This document shows, piece by piece, positions 27,103-36,300 of a stretch of 40,641 bases of DNA. The stretch's first letter is position 1. Each line of letters begins with the position of its first letter. Made by a program: the position numbers and the translations under genes. The stretch comes from Ignavibacteriales bacterium (lineage in GTDB: Bacteria > Bacteroidota > Ignavibacteria > Ignavibacteriales > Ignavibacteriaceae): NCBI GenBank assembly GCA_012517155.1, contig JAAYVN010000027.1, forward strand, positions 1-40,641, given 5' to 3'. The notes below the pieces were generated by a model, which worked only from the letters and a program-made list of their open reading frames with translations, was not told the origin of the DNA and did no database searches.

Positions 27103-27746
27103 GACCAGGAGACTTCTGTTTTAATTGTTTTTGCGGGATTTCCAGCGATAAGTGAATTGGGGGAGAAAGATGAACCACGAACAACCGAGTTTGCCGCTAT
27201 TACACAACCGTCAGGAATGACTGTGCCTTTTAAAATCACACTATTTGAGCCTATCCAGACATTATTTCCAATGACTATACCACTATTCGGGGATTCTTTT
27301 CTGCCGGGATAGACAATTTTATGAAAATCATTATCAAGGAAGTGACAATTCCAGGAAATTGCGCAATTATCTCCTATTTTAAGTGAATGGGAGATTACGA
27401 CAAGGCAGTTGGGATTCATATAGGAGTTATTTCCGAGTTCGACTTTAGCGTTTTGGGGGATATCGAAGCGGCAGCCTTTACTTATTCGAAAAAATCCGTT
27501 TATGGAAAGATTTCCACTTATTCGCAGGAGGGTTTTATCTGTTTTGCAAACGAAGCCAACGTAATCCATTCCAATTTCAAGTGCTCCATTAATTTGTATT
27601 TTATTTAAGCCGATAATCCGGGTGTTGTTGTGAGCCAGGATATTTTTATCAAGAGATTTATAAAAAATGCGTCTGAGGAATATTGTAAGGGGATTTCCTT
27701 CAGCGGAGCGGCATTTAGCTAAAAATGATTGTGATTTCGATGACAT
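27099..27746 (-). CDS. Left-handed beta-helix (hexapeptide repeat) acyltransferase
   Basis: 215 residues. The hexapeptide repeats begin with IRISKGCRFD-like turns and become clear at VELGNNSYMNPNCLVVIS, LKIGDNCAISWNCHFLDND and SGIVIGNNVWIGSNSVILKGTVIPDGCVIAANSVV; it ends with the typical SLIAGNPAKTIK. This is the pattern of O-acetyltransferases of the WbbJ/maltose-acetyltransferase-like group, which modify sugars of surface polysaccharides. The His in NCHFLD is a candidate catalytic residue. It is one of only two minus-strand genes in the window and overlaps phoH tail to tail by 4 bases. Acceptor sugar is unknown. Confidence 0.85.
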   Translation of the reverse strand: MSSKSQSFLAKCRSAEGNPLTIFLRRIFYKSLDKNILAHNNTRIIGLNKIQINGALEIGMDYVGFVCKTDKTLLRISGNLSINGFFRISKGCRFDIPQNAKVELGNNSYMNPNCLVVISHSLKIGDNCAISWNCHFLDNDFHKIVYPGRKESPNSGIVIGNNVWIGSNSVILKGTVIPDGCVIAANSVVRGSSFSPNSLIAGNPAKTIKTEVSWS

Positions 27747-27839
27747 TTTATAAAGTTATTAATTGAATAATTCAAAAATAATGAATTATGAGGTAAAAAA
27801 GTTATTTTTTAAGCGATTATGATTTTTTATGAGAAAAAG

Positions 27840-27870
27840 TTTGCTTAACTTGAGAAACAAAATATTTTTT
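27840..27870 (+). promoter_or_regulatory. Candidate promoter of ilvE
   Basis: TTTG at 27840-27843, a 19-base spacer, and TATTTTTT at 27863-27870 fit the Bacteroidota promoter form; the start codon is 75 bases downstream. The AT-rich 27747-27944 interval separates ilvE from the divergent acyltransferase gene and shows no gene. Confidence 0.4.
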
Positions 27871-27944
27871 CACTGATTTGAGGGGGAAGAAGAAGTGAAA
27901 AAATCACTTAAATAATAACTATAAAAACTATCGATGAGGTAGAA

Positions 27945-29012
27945 ATGGATGAAATAAAAATTCAAATAAAGGAAAGATCATCAAAAGTGGTGATTCCGGA
28001 GAATCCGGGATTTGGACAGTATTTTACGGATCATCTGTTTGAGATGGATTACAAACCAGGGAAAGGCTGGCATAACTTTGCGATAAAGCCGGTTGAAGAT
28101 TTAGCAATGCATCCTGCGACAATGTTTTTTCATTATGGTCAGGCAGCATTTGAGGGTTTGAAAGCATTCAAGACGGTAAACGGGGAAGTGGTTGTATTCA
28201 GACCAGACAAGCATTTTATGCGGCTAAATAATTCATCAAGAAGGCTGTGCATGCCAGAGGTGGATGTTGATTTCGCTTTAGAGGCACTTGCGAAGCTGGT
28301 TAAAATTGAAAAGGACTGGATTCCGGAAAAAGACGGGGAAGCGCTTTATATAAGACCGTTTATTTTCGGCACTGATCCGGCACTGGGGGTAAAACCTTCG
28401 AAGGAATATAAGTTCATAATCCTGTTATCCCCGGTTGGGGCATATTATCCTGAAGGATTCAAACCGGTTAAAATACTCGTAAGCGACAAGTATGTCAGGG
28501 CGATAAGAGACGGATTGGGAGAGTGCAAGACTCCGGCAAATTATGCAGCCAGTTTGCTTGCCACAGAGATTGCTAAGGAACAGGGATTTACCCAGGTGCT
28601 ATGGCTGGATGCGGTAGAGAAGAAAAATATTGAAGAGGTCGGGACGATGAATATTTACATCCGGTTCAAGGATGAGATAGTTACTCCAAAACTGACCGGA
28701 GGGATTTTGCCGGGAATAACAAGAATGACGGTTTTGGAAATTCTAAAGGAATGGGGGATGAATCCGCAGGAGCGAGTAGTGAGTATAGATGAATTTATTG
28801 AGAAATATGACAAGGGGGAGGTAATAAGCGTATTCGGTACCGGAACGGCAGCAATTATTTCCACAGTGGGAATTATGAAGTACAAAGAGAGGGTAATGGA
28901 GATAAATGGAGGGGTATCGGACGATTTATCGCTTAAGTTGTTTGATACGATTACATCTATTCACCGGGGGAAGACAGCGGATACTCATAATTGGCTGTTG
29001 CGCGTGAAGTAG
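27945..29012 (+). CDS. ilvE: Branched-chain amino acid aminotransferase
   Basis: 355 residues, the length of the longer (BCAT2-like, IlvE II) class IV aminotransferases, which interconvert Leu, Ile and Val with their 2-oxo acids using pyridoxal phosphate. Motifs are MFFHYGQAAFEGLKAF, RPDKHFMRLNNSSRRLCMPE, YIRPFIFGTDPALGV, the Schiff-base Lys195 in ECKTPANYAASL, LDAVEKKNIEEVGTMNI and FGTGTAAIISTVG. It is a single gene, with its own candidate promoter and a terminator immediately downstream. No other branched-chain genes are close. Confidence 0.95.
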   Translation: MDEIKIQIKERSSKVVIPENPGFGQYFTDHLFEMDYKPGKGWHNFAIKPVEDLAMHPATMFFHYGQAAFEGLKAFKTVNGEVVVFRPDKHFMRLNNSSRRLCMPEVDVDFALEALAKLVKIEKDWIPEKDGEALYIRPFIFGTDPALGVKPSKEYKFIILLSPVGAYYPEGFKPVKILVSDKYVRAIRDGLGECKTPANYAASLLATEIAKEQGFTQVLWLDAVEKKNIEEVGTMNIYIRFKDEIVTPKLTGGILPGITRMTVLEILKEWGMNPQERVVSIDEFIEKYDKGEVISVFGTGTAAIISTVGIMKYKERVMEINGGVSDDLSLKLFDTITSIHRGKTADTHNWLLRVK

Positions 29013-29033
29013 ATTTTTTTAGGTAATTAGCAG

Positions 29034-29068
29034 AAAAAGGGCAAGTTTGATTGAATTTGCCCTTTTTT
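29034..29068 (+). terminator. Strong intrinsic terminator after ilvE
   Basis: AAAAAGGGCAA (29034-29044) pairs with TTGCCCTTTTT (29057-29067), ending in a T-run. It may also work in the other direction because an A-run precedes the stem. Confidence 0.88.
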
Positions 29069-29136
29069 ATTGTCAAAGGGGGAGAGTTGTTTAATTGTTA
29101 ATGAATCGTGAGGAGAAGGAATTCTGATCGAGTTAA

Positions 29137-29202
29137 GTACGTATTCAGTACGTATTCACCACGTATTCAGTACGTATTCAGTACGTATTCACCACGTATT
29201 CA
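29137..29202. repeat. Six tandem 11-bp repeats arranged as two 33-bp units
   Basis: The unit GTACGTATTCA occurs at 29137, 29148, 29170 and 29181; a variant CCACGTATTCA occurs at 29159 and 29192. The order is two standard units plus one variant, repeated exactly twice. Unmutated copies have the palindrome TACGTA. An 11-bp period is close to one helical turn, which would put all copies on the same face of the DNA. It lies about 240 bases before the first gene of the cassette B operon. Confidence 0.9.
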
Positions 29203-29441
29203 TATCGAAGGGAGAGGGGGTGGAGGTGGGGTGGCAGAGGTGGGGATGGGGAAATCCGGGGGAGGGGCTTGGGAGGGAACAGGGGAGAAATGAAATAAGA
29301 GGGGATTGGAACGGAGATATACTGATATGGCAGAGGGGGAGGATGTGACGGAGGGTTTTGATTATTAACTAATTTTTACATAAATTGCAAAGCTATTTTA
29401 GCAGGATTGTGCTTAGGTTAAACTTAATATAAGAAAGAAAA
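29203..29441. other. G-rich, purine-rich tract with quadruplex-forming pattern, then AT-rich leader
   Basis: Together with the terminator and the tandem repeat, this completes a 429-base gene-free stretch. 29205-29310 is almost all purine on the plus strand. Bases 29242-29285 contain seven G-runs of 3-5 bases with loops of 1-6 (GGGG, GGGG, GGGGG, GGGG, GGG, GGG, GGGG), a clear quadruplex pattern. From 29360 the sequence is AT-rich and probably holds the promoter of the next operon, but I see no convincing boxes. Confidence 0.7.
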
Positions 29442-30551
29442 ATGAAGAGAGCGTTAAGGTTACAAATATTTCTTGTGAGTTTTTGTTTATTTTTTTTACA
29501 GGTAAAAAATGTTGGACAGATTGAGACTTCAGGGGTTGAGGTAACTGAAGGGAATATTTTTTCTATAAATGATGTTATGGTGACTCTTGAGGACTCATAT
29601 ATCCGAATTGCAGGAGAGGATGATGTTTTGTTTAATGAGCAAGTAAGAGGGTTAAAGCAGGTGGAATTTTCGAAGGACAGGGAGTATATGTTAATCCTTT
29701 CGTATGATTTTCCAGAGGCAGAAGAGAATTTCCAGATCTACGGTTATCTTTTTGATAATAATTTTAAACTTACGGACAAATTTATAAACGAGGCATTCTA
29801 TGGAATGCCTCATCCATTATACAAGGTTAATAATAATGGGGTTATTACGTATATAGACCCCCTGACACTCAAGCTGACAATAAGGGAGAGGGGAAATGAG
29901 AAGGTTATTGATCCGGAAGAGGGGATTGAGTTTGAGATGGAAAGGCAAATATATATTGACAGTAATGATGAGGGGGTTGCGGTGATATATAACAGGGAAC
30001 TGATTCCTATAGAAGAAGAAAATCCGGTTTTTACTGTTGTGCGGTATGATTTTGACGAGGAGAAGGAAGTAACCGGTGAGGCAGGGATAACGGCGGTGAC
30101 TTATTTCGGGTTAACGGAGGGGGGTATTATAATAAGCGGGGTTAAATTTGAAGAGAGTGTACCGAATCCGCTGAGCATAATGATGAACGAAAGGCTTGAA
30201 AAGACAGGAGAGAGCAGGGAGATAAATTTTGAGAGATTGGCGAGTTATGACGGGCTGATGGTTGGGACATTCAATAAAAGTTTGATAGTGTTTAACGACA
30301 AGTTTGAGAAAAAGGGGGAAAGGTATATAACGGGAGAGGGGAGATTCAAGGGGGTGTTTGAAAGTAAGGGGGAACTGGGGATTATGGTTGAGGAAGACGG
30401 AATGTTGTGGATTTTCAGGACAGACGACAATGCGGCAGGATATAATGAAGAAGAACCGCGTGCCGTGTTAGGATTTAATAATTTTGATAGGTTTGTGAAT
30501 GCAGGCGAATGTTTTATTCACAGAGATAATCAGACATACATAATTAAGTAA
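29442..30551 (+). CDS. Exported protein of unknown function (leads the cassette B operon)
   Basis: 369 residues with a signal peptide (MKRALRLQIFLVSFCLFFLQVKNVGQ). The mature part is rich in Glu, Gly and Val with alternating hydrophobic residues, consistent with an all-beta, perhaps propeller-like fold (repeating stretches such as YIRIAGEDDVLFNEQ, GLMVGTFNKSLIVFNDKFEK, GELGIMVEEDGMLWIFRTDD). I do not recognise a family. AGAAAGAAA precedes the ATG. It is followed after 24 bases by the TonB receptor of cassette B, so it is probably the first gene of that operon; cassette A has no counterpart directly upstream. Confidence 0.75.
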   Translation: MKRALRLQIFLVSFCLFFLQVKNVGQIETSGVEVTEGNIFSINDVMVTLEDSYIRIAGEDDVLFNEQVRGLKQVEFSKDREYMLILSYDFPEAEENFQIYGYLFDNNFKLTDKFINEAFYGMPHPLYKVNNNGVITYIDPLTLKLTIRERGNEKVIDPEEGIEFEMERQIYIDSNDEGVAVIYNRELIPIEEENPVFTVVRYDFDEEKEVTGEAGITAVTYFGLTEGGIIISGVKFEESVPNPLSIMMNERLEKTGESREINFERLASYDGLMVGTFNKSLIVFNDKFEKKGERYITGEGRFKGVFESKGELGIMVEEDGMLWIFRTDDNAAGYNEEEPRAVLGFNNFDRFVNAGECFIHRDNQTYIIK

Positions 30552-30575
30552 GGAAGAAATGCTCAGGAGGTATAG

Positions 30576-33350
30576 ATGAGAAAATTGTTTCCTTTGGTAA
30601 AACATATAGTAATAGTATTGATTCTGACGATGGGGGTTGCGCATGCCCAATCGGGGAAGATATCGGGCAGAATAACTGATAAACTAACGGGTGAGCCGCT
30701 TCCGTTTGTGAATGTGGTGATAGAGGGGACTACACAGGGCGCCGCATCGGATCTGGACGGTTATTATAACATACTGAACGTAGCACCGGGAAATTATTCG
30801 ATAAAGATTTCGGCGGTGGGTTACAGTTCAGTAACGATTCAGGGTATCCGGGTATCAATAGATTTAACGTCGAAGCAGGATGTTCAACTTTCGGAAGTAA
30901 CGCTGGAACTGGGGACAGAGGTGGTGGTTACTGCAACGAAGCCACTAGTAACGAAGGACTTAACAAGTTCAACATCCATTGTAAGTGCGGATGATATAGC
31001 GGCTTTGCCGGTAACGGAATTTCAAGAAGTGCTTCAGCTAAAAGCCGGAATAGTTGGGGGAACGGTGAGAGGAGGAAGACGCGGCGAGGTGGTTTATGCG
31101 ATTGACGGTGTGCCGGTAACGGACGTGTATGACGGGGGGACGGTAGTGGATGTGAATGCGAATTCGATACAGGAGCTTCAGTTTGTAAGTGGAGCCTTTA
31201 ATGCTGAGTACGGTAAGGCTTTATCAGGTTATGTAAATATTGCCACAAAAGACGGAGACAACACGTTTAACGGAACAGTCACGGCATATGTGGGAGACCA
31301 TTATACTACCAACACAGACTTGTTCAGAGACGGGAATAAAATAAATCCGCTTGCGGTAAGAAACCTTGAGGGATCATTAAGCGGTCCGATATTAAAGAAT
31401 AAACTTTTCTTTTATGCAAACGCAAGATACATATATTTTGACGGATGGCTGAAGGGATTGAGGGTATTCAATCCGTGGGATATAACAACAAATTTAGGTG
31501 CGACGGAGCCAATAGAGTCGAGATATATTTTCCAGAATACGGGAGACAGTGCTGTTGTGCCAATGAACTTCAATGAGAAGGTTTACGGGCAAGGGAAATT
31601 AACTTACAGGTTATTAGACAATGTAAAAGTTACGTTTAATTACATATATGACAGAGTAAGATACAGGGATTACAATCACAGCTTTGCATATAATCCTGAC
31701 GGAGATTTGAAGAGATTCAGGTACGGGAACACAAATATACTTGGTATAACTCATACGTTAGGATCGAGTACATTTTATCAGTTAAATTTGTCTTATTTCT
31801 TTAAGAAGTATCAGCATTATGTTTATGAAAATTTTGACAATCCATATTATACGCATGAGAATCTTTTAGGTCAAAATCCGGCTGATCTTCCAACGCCATT
31901 GACGGGGGGCACAATCAATCAGCATTTCAAGCGGACGACCGGAACGTACGGTGCAAAGTTTGATATAACTTCGCAAGTAACGCAGATTCATCAAATTAAA
32001 GGGGGAGTTGAGTTTAACCGGCACAATTTATCATTTGATAATATTAATTTAATACAAGAGCAGGGGCTACAGGATCCATCTATTACGGGAACACCCTGGG
32101 CAAAGATGTATTTGCCTGATCCAAACAATCCAGATGAGAATTTGAGGATTGATTTGTATCAGAGGACACCGATAGAGTTTTCGACCTATTTACAGGACAA
32201 GATTGAGCTGAATGAGATGATCATAAATATCGGATTAAGGTTTGATTATTTCAAACCGGACGGGAAAATATTAGCCGATTCGATGAAGGATGATCCGGAT
32301 ATTTACCGACCAAGAAAACCGTGGAATATCAGCAAGACATTAGCAGAACGAAAAGAGATCTGGTACACAGACGCCACGGCAAAATATCAGGTAAGTCCAA
32401 GGTTAGGAATAGCATTTCCGATAACAGACCGAGGAGTGATTCACTTTTCCTACGGGCACTTTTTCCAGATACCGAACTTTGATTTGCTGTACACAAATCC
32501 CGAGTTCAAATTTGGACAGGGGACAGAGAATTTAGGGATTGCGGGGAATTCGGACCTGAAGCCACAGATGACGATAAGCGGTGAGGTTGGAGTTCAGCAG
32601 GCAATAACGGATGAGATAACGGTTGATTTGACCGGATATTTCAGGGACATTAGAAATCTTGCCGGAACGAGAGCAGATGAGATAAGGATATTCGGAGGGG
32701 CCGGAAGGTACAGTCAATACGTAAACAGTGATTTCGGATTTGTAAAAGGAATAGTTTTATCCCTGACGAAGAGATTTTCGGACAACTGGAGTGCTACAAT
32801 TGATTACACATTGCAGAGTGCAAAGGGCAATGCAAGTGATCCGGCAGCCACAAGAAATCAGGTGGCAAGCGGACAGCAACCCGAAATACAATTAATACGG
32901 CTTGATCAGGATCAGACGCATACTGTGAACGTAACATTCAATTATTCATCAGCTGACAACTGGGGATTCAGTTTGATAGGACAATATGGAAGCGGATTCC
33001 CATATACGCCTTCTCAATCGCTTAATCTTTCAGCTTTGTTAACCAACAGTGAATTAAAGCCGGTAACTTACACGGTTGATTTAAGGGCATACAAGGATAT
33101 AGTATTCGGTTCGTACAAGGTGAGTATTTTTGCAAGGGTATTCAATCTGTTTGATATACAGAGCGAATACGGAGTATATAATGATTCGGGTACTGCTGAT
33201 TTCACATTGGCTGAGTATTTATTCAGGCAGAGGAACACAGATGAAGTGCTAAGGCATTATAATCTCAATACTGTGGACGAATATTACAGAAATCCGACGA
33301 TGTATTCGGAACCGCGACGTATAGAAGTTGGTGCGACATTATTTTTCTAA
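30576..33350 (+). CDS. TonB-dependent outer-membrane receptor (cassette B, gene 1)
   Basis: 924 residues with signal peptide (MRKLFPLVKHIVIVLILTMGVAHAQ). A carboxypeptidase-regulatory-like domain lies at about 27-115 (SGKISGRITDKLTGEPLPFVNV ... LDGYYNILNVAPGNYSIKISAVGY), a plug at about 130-235 (LPVTEFQEVLQLKAGIV, VYAIDGVPVTD, FNAEYGKALSGYVN) and a beta-barrel to the C-terminal Phe-Phe. It is paralogous to the receptor at 11086-13848 over its whole length: shared blocks include DITSQVTQ.H..K.G.E, SPRLGIAFPITD.GVIHFSYGHFFQ.P and DQTHT.N.T. Likely imports an unidentified large ligand. The SusD partner of classic systems is missing here too. AGGAGG is present before the ATG. Confidence 0.92.
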   Translation: MRKLFPLVKHIVIVLILTMGVAHAQSGKISGRITDKLTGEPLPFVNVVIEGTTQGAASDLDGYYNILNVAPGNYSIKISAVGYSSVTIQGIRVSIDLTSKQDVQLSEVTLELGTEVVVTATKPLVTKDLTSSTSIVSADDIAALPVTEFQEVLQLKAGIVGGTVRGGRRGEVVYAIDGVPVTDVYDGGTVVDVNANSIQELQFVSGAFNAEYGKALSGYVNIATKDGDNTFNGTVTAYVGDHYTTNTDLFRDGNKINPLAVRNLEGSLSGPILKNKLFFYANARYIYFDGWLKGLRVFNPWDITTNLGATEPIESRYIFQNTGDSAVVPMNFNEKVYGQGKLTYRLLDNVKVTFNYIYDRVRYRDYNHSFAYNPDGDLKRFRYGNTNILGITHTLGSSTFYQLNLSYFFKKYQHYVYENFDNPYYTHENLLGQNPADLPTPLTGGTINQHFKRTTGTYGAKFDITSQVTQIHQIKGGVEFNRHNLSFDNINLIQEQGLQDPSITGTPWAKMYLPDPNNPDENLRIDLYQRTPIEFSTYLQDKIELNEMIINIGLRFDYFKPDGKILADSMKDDPDIYRPRKPWNISKTLAERKEIWYTDATAKYQVSPRLGIAFPITDRGVIHFSYGHFFQIPNFDLLYTNPEFKFGQGTENLGIAGNSDLKPQMTISGEVGVQQAITDEITVDLTGYFRDIRNLAGTRADEIRIFGGAGRYSQYVNSDFGFVKGIVLSLTKRFSDNWSATIDYTLQSAKGNASDPAATRNQVASGQQPEIQLIRLDQDQTHTVNVTFNYSSADNWGFSLIGQYGSGFPYTPSQSLNLSALLTNSELKPVTYTVDLRAYKDIVFGSYKVSIFARVFNLFDIQSEYGVYNDSGTADFTLAEYLFRQRNTDEVLRHYNLNTVDEYYRNPTMYSEPRRIEVGATLFF

Positions 33351-33373
33351 AATAACAGAACAGGTTTTGTAAA

Positions 33374-36300
33374 ATGAAGATAATAAAATTAGTATTAATA
33401 GTAATAGCGATATATTTACTGATTCCGGAAGAAGCATACAGCCAGCAGCGAGTAACGACACGCGGAACAAGCACATTCAGGAAAGTGGGTATTCACAGGG
33501 GGAATCAGGTAAGGACGATATTTTCGAATTACGGAGTTATAGCACAGCCCGGGGATCAGGGTCCAAGAGGATCATGGAAGTATGACGCAAACGGGTATGT
33601 GGGAGACGTATCGCCATTAGTAGGAATTCATCTTCCGGTGAAGGATTATGATATGAACGATACACTTAATTCGAAAGATACAATACACTCGGTAATAATA
33701 ACGCCGGTAAGCAGACCAGGAGGCGGTGACTATGCGCCAGGTGGAGCGTTCTGGGGATTTGAGCCGATACCGGGTTTTGCAAATCCTTCGCTGAATGAAC
33801 TGGCAAAAGGAGTAGCAATGAGTCATCAACCGGAAACCTGGCCGCCTGCATGGCCTGATTTCCCGACCTGGACATATTCGGGTGAACCAATAATTATTGA
33901 CGGAAAGGATATGACGCCTTCGGTGGACTGGAACGGATATTTCGGACGCGGGCAGATAAATGCAGATCAGGAAAGTTATTTCTGGATGGATGATAATCCG
34001 GATGAGAAGATGTTTCAGCGGCATGGATTTATCCCGGATTCAATGGATCAGTTAAGACGCGGACATGCATTGCAGGTATCAATAAGAGGTTTGCAATGGA
34101 GCAACTTTCTTGCACAGAATGTTCTTTTCTGGTTATATAATATAAAGAATGACGGAACATCAACATATGATCAGGCTGTTTTCGGAACGTTAGTGGGGAC
34201 GTACGTTGGTGCAGAGGGGGATGAATGGAATGACGACGCATCATTTTTCGATGTAAGAGAGTCTATCACATATACATTTGATATTGAGCCGGGTTACGGA
34301 GGGAGAGGATACATAAGGCCAACTGCGAATGCGAAGTGGCAGCCAAATCCGAGTCAGGTGGGATACATAGCATACGCGTTTCTGGAATCACCGGGAAATG
34401 GAATAGACGGAGTTGACAATGATGCAGACAATCAAAAATTTTCGGGTGATGCGAAATTTTTCAAGACAGAGGATTTTAACAGTAAGACAATCAAGCCTAA
34501 TGATAAATTGGTGCTAATTGACAAGAGCACATTCCAGAGGACATTATTTACAATGCCGAACGATACGGTTACAGTAACATCCATGGGAGTAAAGTTTTTC
34601 TTAAATCCCAATGTTACAAAGTTAAATGAAGGAGATATTGACCCTACGGGAGCAGTAAACAAGAATGCATTTGACGGTATTGACAATGATCTTGACGGAT
34701 TAATAGACGAGAATTATATAATTCACTACAGGCAGTATAAGAAATCACCGGCAGGGATTGTGCTAATTGACACACTGAATCCGGTACAATATAAGGATTT
34801 TGCAGGGAACATCGGATCTGGTGATATAATGCTTGATGAGAGCAGGGACGATGGAATAGATAATGACGGAGACTGGAATCCGTTGACAGATGATGTGGGT
34901 TTGGACGGAAAGCCCAACACAGGCGATCAGGGAGAGGGGGACGGATTGCCGACATCAGGATTTCAACTAAACCCAGTAACAGGAAGGTTAGAAGACACAC
35001 AATTTCCGGGAGAGCCGAATATAGATAAAACGGATGTTGATGAATCGGATCAGCTGGGACTGACGAGCTTCCAGTACTTTGTGCCGGCAAACGATGTAAA
35101 GATGAATGATGACGAGGATATGTGGAGGAGATTAAATCCCGGGTATTTTGATGTGCCGGCATCGGTAGTGGGCAATGTAGCAACCAGAGGTGAAGACGGT
35201 GACTTTATGTACGGGTCCGGATATTTCCCTCTTTTACCAGGAAAAACAGAAAGATTTTCATTAGCTCTTGCATACGGAGAAGATCTGAAGGGTGTAATTA
35301 AGACAAAGCAGATAGCGCAGTTAATATACAATGCAAACTACAATTTTCCTCAACCACCAGATAAGCCGACGTTAAAATTAGTTGCGGGGGATAAAAAAGT
35401 AACTCTATACTGGGATACAAAAGCGGAAAACAGCATTGATCCCACCACAAAGGAAAAAGACTTTGAGGGGTATAAAATATATAAAGGGACGGATCCTGAT
35501 TTTACAGATGTACAATTAATATCAGATGCGAGCGGGCAGATAGTATTTCTAAAGCCGTATCAGCAATTTGATCTGGTAAACGGAATATCGGGATTATTTA
35601 TTTCATCGCCGGGATTATATGAGTTAACAAATGGTGCTCCGTTCAATCTGGGAAGCGATAACGGAGTGGTTAATTCGTTTGTTGACAATGAAGTAATTAA
35701 CGGCAGGACTTATTATTATGCAGTTGTAGCATACGACAGAGGCAGAACAGACAAAGATATATATCCGAGTGAAAACACAAGATATATAAGCAAGGACGTT
35801 ACCGGGAAGATTTCGACGGACAAAAACACCGGTTTCGCAATACCAAACGCACCGGTTTTGGGATATGTACCTCCAGAGTCAGGAAAGAAACTTGACAGAG
35901 CAAAAGGGGGTTCAACAGTTACGCCTTACTTTGAGGTGGTGGATCCTACTGCGGTAAAAACGACGACATATATTGTGACATTCACCGATTCAGTAAGCAA
36001 GGGAGTAGAAATCGGATATGCTTATACAGTGAAAGATTCGTTAAGCGGTCAGATTCTGATAGATCAGAGCAGGAAGCTATCGGGAAGTAACGGAGAAATA
36101 TTTGACGGAGTAAGACTTTCGATTGATGCAAGCTACCAGAATCCAGACAGCGTAAAACCGAATCCAAGTATAAGCGGATGGAGAATAAACAATCAAACAC
36201 AACCGGATACAAGATTCTTAAAATACAGTGTAATCCAGTGGGTTGATACAGTGTACAATAATGTGATTGGAGATAAGCCGGCTAAGGATTATGCATTTGT

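Noticed and set aside
29137-29202. CRISPR-like array
   Set aside because: Units are directly adjacent, with no spacers, and only 11 bp long; no cas genes are nearby.
29108-29293. A 61-codon open frame over the tandem array and G-rich tract
   Set aside because: It is produced by the 11-bp repeats and G-runs, is low in complexity, has no ribosome binding site and looks like no protein family.
34644-35183. 179-codon antisense frame inside the cassette B secreted protein gene
   Set aside because: Shadow of a large clear coding frame with low-complexity product rich in Leu, Pro and His.
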